Shown one piece after another: positions 61,128 through 64,000 of a stretch of 64,000 bases of DNA; position 1 is the stretch's first letter, and each line of letters begins with the position of its first letter. Source of the stretch: Acetobacter farinalis (GTDB taxonomy: Bacteria; Pseudomonadota; Alphaproteobacteria; Acetobacterales; Acetobacteraceae). The notes beneath the pieces were generated by a model. That model had not been told where the DNA came from. It ran no database searches and was given only the letters and a program-made list of their open reading frames with translations. Where the stretch lies: contig NZ_JAPIUX010000003.1 of NCBI RefSeq assembly GCF_026240015.1, positions 186,001 through 250,000 on the forward strand, given 5' to 3'. Both the position numbers and the translations under genes were made by a program.

Positions 61128-62489
61128 TCAGACGGCAACATCAGCGGGGGCATCGCTCACAGAAAAGTGATTGAGCCTGTGCCCCATCCGTTGCCGCTTG
61201 GCATGCAGATACGCGCGGTTATGCGGGTTAGCCGGTGTTTCAAGGCCGATTCTCTGCCGGACCTGAAAACCGCGCGCCTCCAGTGCGCGCACCTTATCGG
61301 GATTATTGGTCAGCAGATCGAGCTGCCCTACGCCCAGATCGCGCAGAATTCCGGCAGCCGCGGCCCAGTCCCGCGCATCCGTGGCGAAGCCCAGACGGTG
61401 GTTGGCATCCACCGTATCCAGCCCGGCATCCTGCAACTCATAAGCACGGATCTTGTTGACCAGACCAATGCCCCGCCCTTCATGCCCGCGCACATAAACC
61501 AGAACACCACTCTCGGCCTGCCCGATGGCCTTGAGAGCCGCATGCAACTGCGTCCCGCAGTCACACCGCAAGGACCCCAGCGCATCTCCCGTCACGCATT
61601 CCGAGTGCATTCGCACCAGAGGCACAGTGCCCGGCGCGGCAGGATTGCCCTTCACAAGGGCCACATGCTCCACGCCACGGGAATCCCGGAAGGCATGAAT
61701 CGCCAGATCTTCCCCGCCATAGGCACTGGGCAGCGCCGCCGTTGCGAGATCCGGCATCACCTCTTCCGCCGTGCTCTCCTCCGCTGCCCCCTCTTGCGCA
61801 GAATGGGCGGTCTGGGTCTCCCCAAAGGCCAGTGGCGTCAGACCATGCGCGCTGATCCATGTCACCAGTTCCGCAATGGAGATAATCGGCATGGCGTGCT
61901 GCCGCGCATAAACCTCCAGCGCCGGGCGGCGGGCCATGGTGCCGTCTTCATTCAGAATTTCACAGATCACCGCAGCAGGGCGCAGGCCCGCCAGCCGCAG
62001 CAGGTCAAGAGAGCCTTCAGTATGGCCAATCCGCTCCAGCACGCCGCCAGCCGCCGCCCGCAGCGGGAAAATATGGCCCGGCGTTGCCAGATCAGAAGGC
62101 CGGGCGCTTTCAGAGGCCGCGACCTGAATGGTATGGGCGCGGTCTGCCGCGGAAATACCCGTGCTCACCCCTTCGCGCGCTTCAATGGACACGGTGAAGG
62201 CCGTGCCATGTCGTGCCGTGTTGTCCCGCACCATCATGGGCAGGCCCAGCTTTTCCACCTGCGCGGGCGGCAGAGGCAGGCACACAAGCCCGCGTGCGTG
62301 GGTGATCATGAAATTCATGGCCTCCGGCGTCATGAATTCCGCCGCCATCACAAGGTCTCCCTCGTTTTCGCGGTCTTCATCATCCACCATGATCACCATG
62401 CGGCCCGCACGCAGGGCCTCCACAGCGCGACGCAGGGCGTCAGAGGGCTGAGCCACCGGGTGCGCGGCGTTTTTCACCGGTTCTGACAT
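61128..62489 (-). CDS. ribAB: Bifunctional DHBP synthase / GTP cyclohydrolase II
   Basis: A 453-residue fusion. The RibB half (about 1-215) has DDEDRENEGDLVMAAEF, THARGLVCLPL and GHTEGSLDLLRLAG; it makes 3,4-dihydroxy-2-butanone 4-phosphate. The RibA half (from about 250) has the zinc cysteines in HSECVTGDALGSLRCDCG and the RGHEGRGIGL and QDAGLDTVDANHRLGF motifs; it opens GTP. A linker rich in Ala/Glu lies between them. The ATG at 62487-62489 overlaps the ribE stop by 16 bases. Key residues for both activities look present. Confidence 0.94.
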   Translation of the reverse strand: MSEPVKNAAHPVAQPSDALRRAVEALRAGRMVIMVDDEDRENEGDLVMAAEFMTPEAMNFMITHARGLVCLPLPPAQVEKLGLPMMVRDNTARHGTAFTVSIEAREGVSTGISAADRAHTIQVAASESARPSDLATPGHIFPLRAAAGGVLERIGHTEGSLDLLRLAGLRPAAVICEILNEDGTMARRPALEVYARQHAMPIISIAELVTWISAHGLTPLAFGETQTAHSAQEGAAEESTAEEVMPDLATAALPSAYGGEDLAIHAFRDSRGVEHVALVKGNPAAPGTVPLVRMHSECVTGDALGSLRCDCGTQLHAALKAIGQAESGVLVYVRGHEGRGIGLVNKIRAYELQDAGLDTVDANHRLGFATDARDWAAAAGILRDLGVGQLDLLTNNPDKVRALEARGFQVRQRIGLETPANPHNRAYLHAKRQRMGHRLNHFSVSDAPADVAV

Positions 62490-63076
62490 AGAACCTCCAC
62501 ATATTTGGCAATCACATCCACTTCCACATTCACGGCAGCGCCCAGAGCCAGCTTGCCGAGGTTTGTGTGCGTCCATGTGTGCGGGATAATCATCAGCGCG
62601 ATGCGGAACACGCCGTCTTTTTCCTCGCTGAGTTCGTTCAGGGTGAGGCTGATCCCATCCAGCGTGATGGAGCCTTTCTCCACCATGTAACGGCGCAGGC
62701 TGGCAGGCACTTCAAACACCACACGATGCGCCTCACCCGAGGGTGTGCTTTCAACAAAGCGGGCTGTGCCATCCACATGCCCCTGCACAATATGGCCCGA
62801 AAGCCGGGTGGCGGGTGTCACGGCGCGTTCCAGATTGACAAAGCTGCCAGCCCCGAGGGCTCCCAGTGTCGTGCGGTCCAGCGTCTCACTGCTGACAAAG
62901 AACTGCACACGCCCGCTTTCGGAAGGCGCGGTGGCCGTCAGGCACACTCCGTTGACCGCAATGCTCTCCCCTTCCGCCACATCACGCAGGCCGGTTTCCA
63001 CCTCCAGCATGACGGAGCGGGCACCGGGTTCCACCTTGAGCACAGGGCCGAGTGATTCAATAATTCCGGAAAACAT
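62474..63076 (-). CDS. ribE: Riboflavin synthase, alpha subunit
   Basis: A 200-residue enzyme that dismutates two lumazines to riboflavin. Two tandem lumazine-binding barrels are seen: the first with MFSGIIESLG and SIAVNGVCLTA, the second with GSITLDGISLTLNEL. Start ATG is at 63074-63076, two bases after the ribD stop at 63079; the 3' end overlaps ribAB. It forms an operon with its neighbours. Confidence 0.95.
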   Translation of the reverse strand: MFSGIIESLGPVLKVEPGARSVMLEVETGLRDVAEGESIAVNGVCLTATAPSESGRVQFFVSSETLDRTTLGALGAGSFVNLERAVTPATRLSGHIVQGHVDGTARFVESTPSGEAHRVVFEVPASLRRYMVEKGSITLDGISLTLNELSEEKDGVFRIALMIIPHTWTHTNLGKLALGAAVNVEVDVIAKYVEVLCQNR

Positions 63077-63078
63077 GG

Positions 63079-64000
63079 TTACTCCTCAGCGCACCGTGCC
63101 CACTCCGGAAAAAGAGCAAGCGGTGTTGTTGGCAGTGCTGTTGCATGACGGGTTGTGACGGAAAAATGGTCGGCCCCACTGGCATCCTGACGAATGGTCA
63201 GCCAGTCATCCCACATATCCTGCGCCCGCAGGGCGGCCAGAAGGGTTGGTCCGGCTTCCACCATGGCCCACAGGGCCGGTGTTTCGGCCAGCAGGGCGGG
63301 AAGCTCCCGGATATCGGGGCAGAAACGCACATCAAAGCGGTTATTCGCCTGCTCCAGCCAGTGCGGGGAAACATGATCCTGCTGCCCGCACACCACCAGA
63401 GTTCTGCGGCGTTCGGCATGATCTTCCACATGCCGCACCGTAAAGGAGGGCGCATCCGCCCGCACCGTGCCGGTGCCGGTGATCACAAGGTCCGTTGCCC
63501 GGCGCAGGGCATGAGCGAAGCGCAGTGAGTCCGGTGTTGTAAAGGTTGTCTGTCCGGCCGGGGGTACCATGCTGCCATGCTGGTCCAGCGCCTGTTTGAC
63601 CGTAATCCACGGTCGCCCCTGCGCCATCCGCATGGCAAACGGGGCTAGAAGTGCCGCACACCGCGCCGCAAGAGCGGCCCCGTTCGGAGCCTGCGCCAGC
63701 CAGCGCACGGTTACACCGGCACCTGTCAGGCAGGCCGCACCGCCTCCGGCCACATGCGGGTTCGGGTCCGCGCAGCCGATCCAGACAGTTTTGACGGGTG
63801 ACTCCAGCAGCGCTTCCGTGCAGGGCCGTGTGCGGCCGGTATGATTGCAGGGTTCAAGCGTGACAACGGCCGTCCTCACGCGGTCAAGCACGCCGGCCTG
63901 CCGTGCCTGCTCCAGCGCCAGCCGTTCGGCATGCAGCGCGCCTGCCCGGTGATGAGCGGCAACACCCAGCACCTCTCCAGCTTCGTCCAGCAGGGCGCAG
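63079..64000 (-). CDS. ribD: Riboflavin biosynthesis protein RibD, 5' end outside window
   Basis: A partial bifunctional deaminase/reductase; the reading frame is still open at the window edge, so the N terminus is missing. The deaminase zinc site is in GALHAERLALEQAR and LEPCNHTGRTRPCTEAL (His-Ala-Glu plus two Cys). The reductase domain follows (RPWITVKQALDQHG, TGTGTVRADAPSFTVR). It makes the ribityl-pyrimidine precursor. It is the first rib gene of the visible leftward run. Confidence 0.93.
   Translation of the reverse strand, partial: CALLDEAGEVLGVAAHHRAGALHAERLALEQARQAGVLDRVRTAVVTLEPCNHTGRTRPCTEALLESPVKTVWIGCADPNPHVAGGGAACLTGAGVTVRWLAQAPNGAALAARCAALLAPFAMRMAQGRPWITVKQALDQHGSMVPPAGQTTFTTPDSLRFAHALRRATDLVITGTGTVRADAPSFTVRHVEDHAERRRTLVVCGQQDHVSPHWLEQANNRFDVRFCPDIRELPALLAETPALWAMVEAGPTLLAALRAQDMWDDWLTIRQDASGADHFSVTTRHATALPTTPLALFPEWARCAEE

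Noticed and set aside
60819..62486. 555-residue open frame opposite ribH and ribAB
   Set aside because: Antisense to genes with complete family motifs.

Overview
The window comes from a GC-rich alphaproteobacterium of the acetic acid bacteria (Acetobacteraceae), most likely Acetobacter or a close relative. The evidence is the hopanoid genes hpnN and hpnL, an OprB sugar porin, a CIRCE-controlled groESL, a SAM-II riboswitch before metZ, the fused ribAB gene and an accumulation of insertion sequences. I cannot name a species from sequence alone.

Region by region: 0-10 kb is core: the end of a yfdX-type gene, gpsA, tRNA-Ser(UGA), efp-suhB, a DinG-type Fe-S helicase, a cold-shock gene, a dienelactone hydrolase and groES-groEL with CIRCE. 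At 10-16.6 kb, core genes (cysE, a ubiquinone hydroxylase, a P-II gene) alternate with two visibly AT-rich genes that look acquired: a three-part FkbH-like HAD protein and a glycosyltransferase fused to a discoidin-like domain. At 16.6-23.5 kb there is a nested pile of insertion sequences: complete IS66, IS5 and IS481 elements, an IS3 element interrupted by the IS5, and remnants of two further IS3 copies, another IS5 and an IS630. At 23.6 kb amtB appears. The P-II gene (glnK) and amtB are normally adjacent, so the glycosyltransferase and the IS pile seem to have split the glnK-amtB operon.

25-42 kb is housekeeping and metabolism: a small secreted Ala/Pro-rich protein, a run xerC-pip-retropepsin, priA, yajC, a DUF815 ATPase, a Rieske oxygenase, a GNAT-Nudix fusion, SAM-II-controlled metZ, apaG-folE, moaB with a DJ-1/PfpI gene, and oprB. 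42.5-46.4 kb holds an SbcCD-like (YhaN/YhaO) pair. 46.7-55 kb is a membrane-efflux region: FUSC-DUF1656-HlyD, an antisense-overlapping AT-rich gene, a secreted beta-repeat protein and an RND pump without its own adaptor. 55-64 kb holds DUF3297, a sulfide:quinone oxidoreductase with a palindromic site in front of it, and a leftward run ribD-ribE-ribAB-ribH-hpnL-hpnN that joins riboflavin synthesis to hopanoid export.

No CRISPR array, prophage or recognisable defence island is present. The least ordinary features are the split glnK-amtB locus, the AT-rich surface-polysaccharide-like genes with unusual domain fusions, the antisense gene overlap at 49.75-49.98 kb and two secreted proteins of unknown function.
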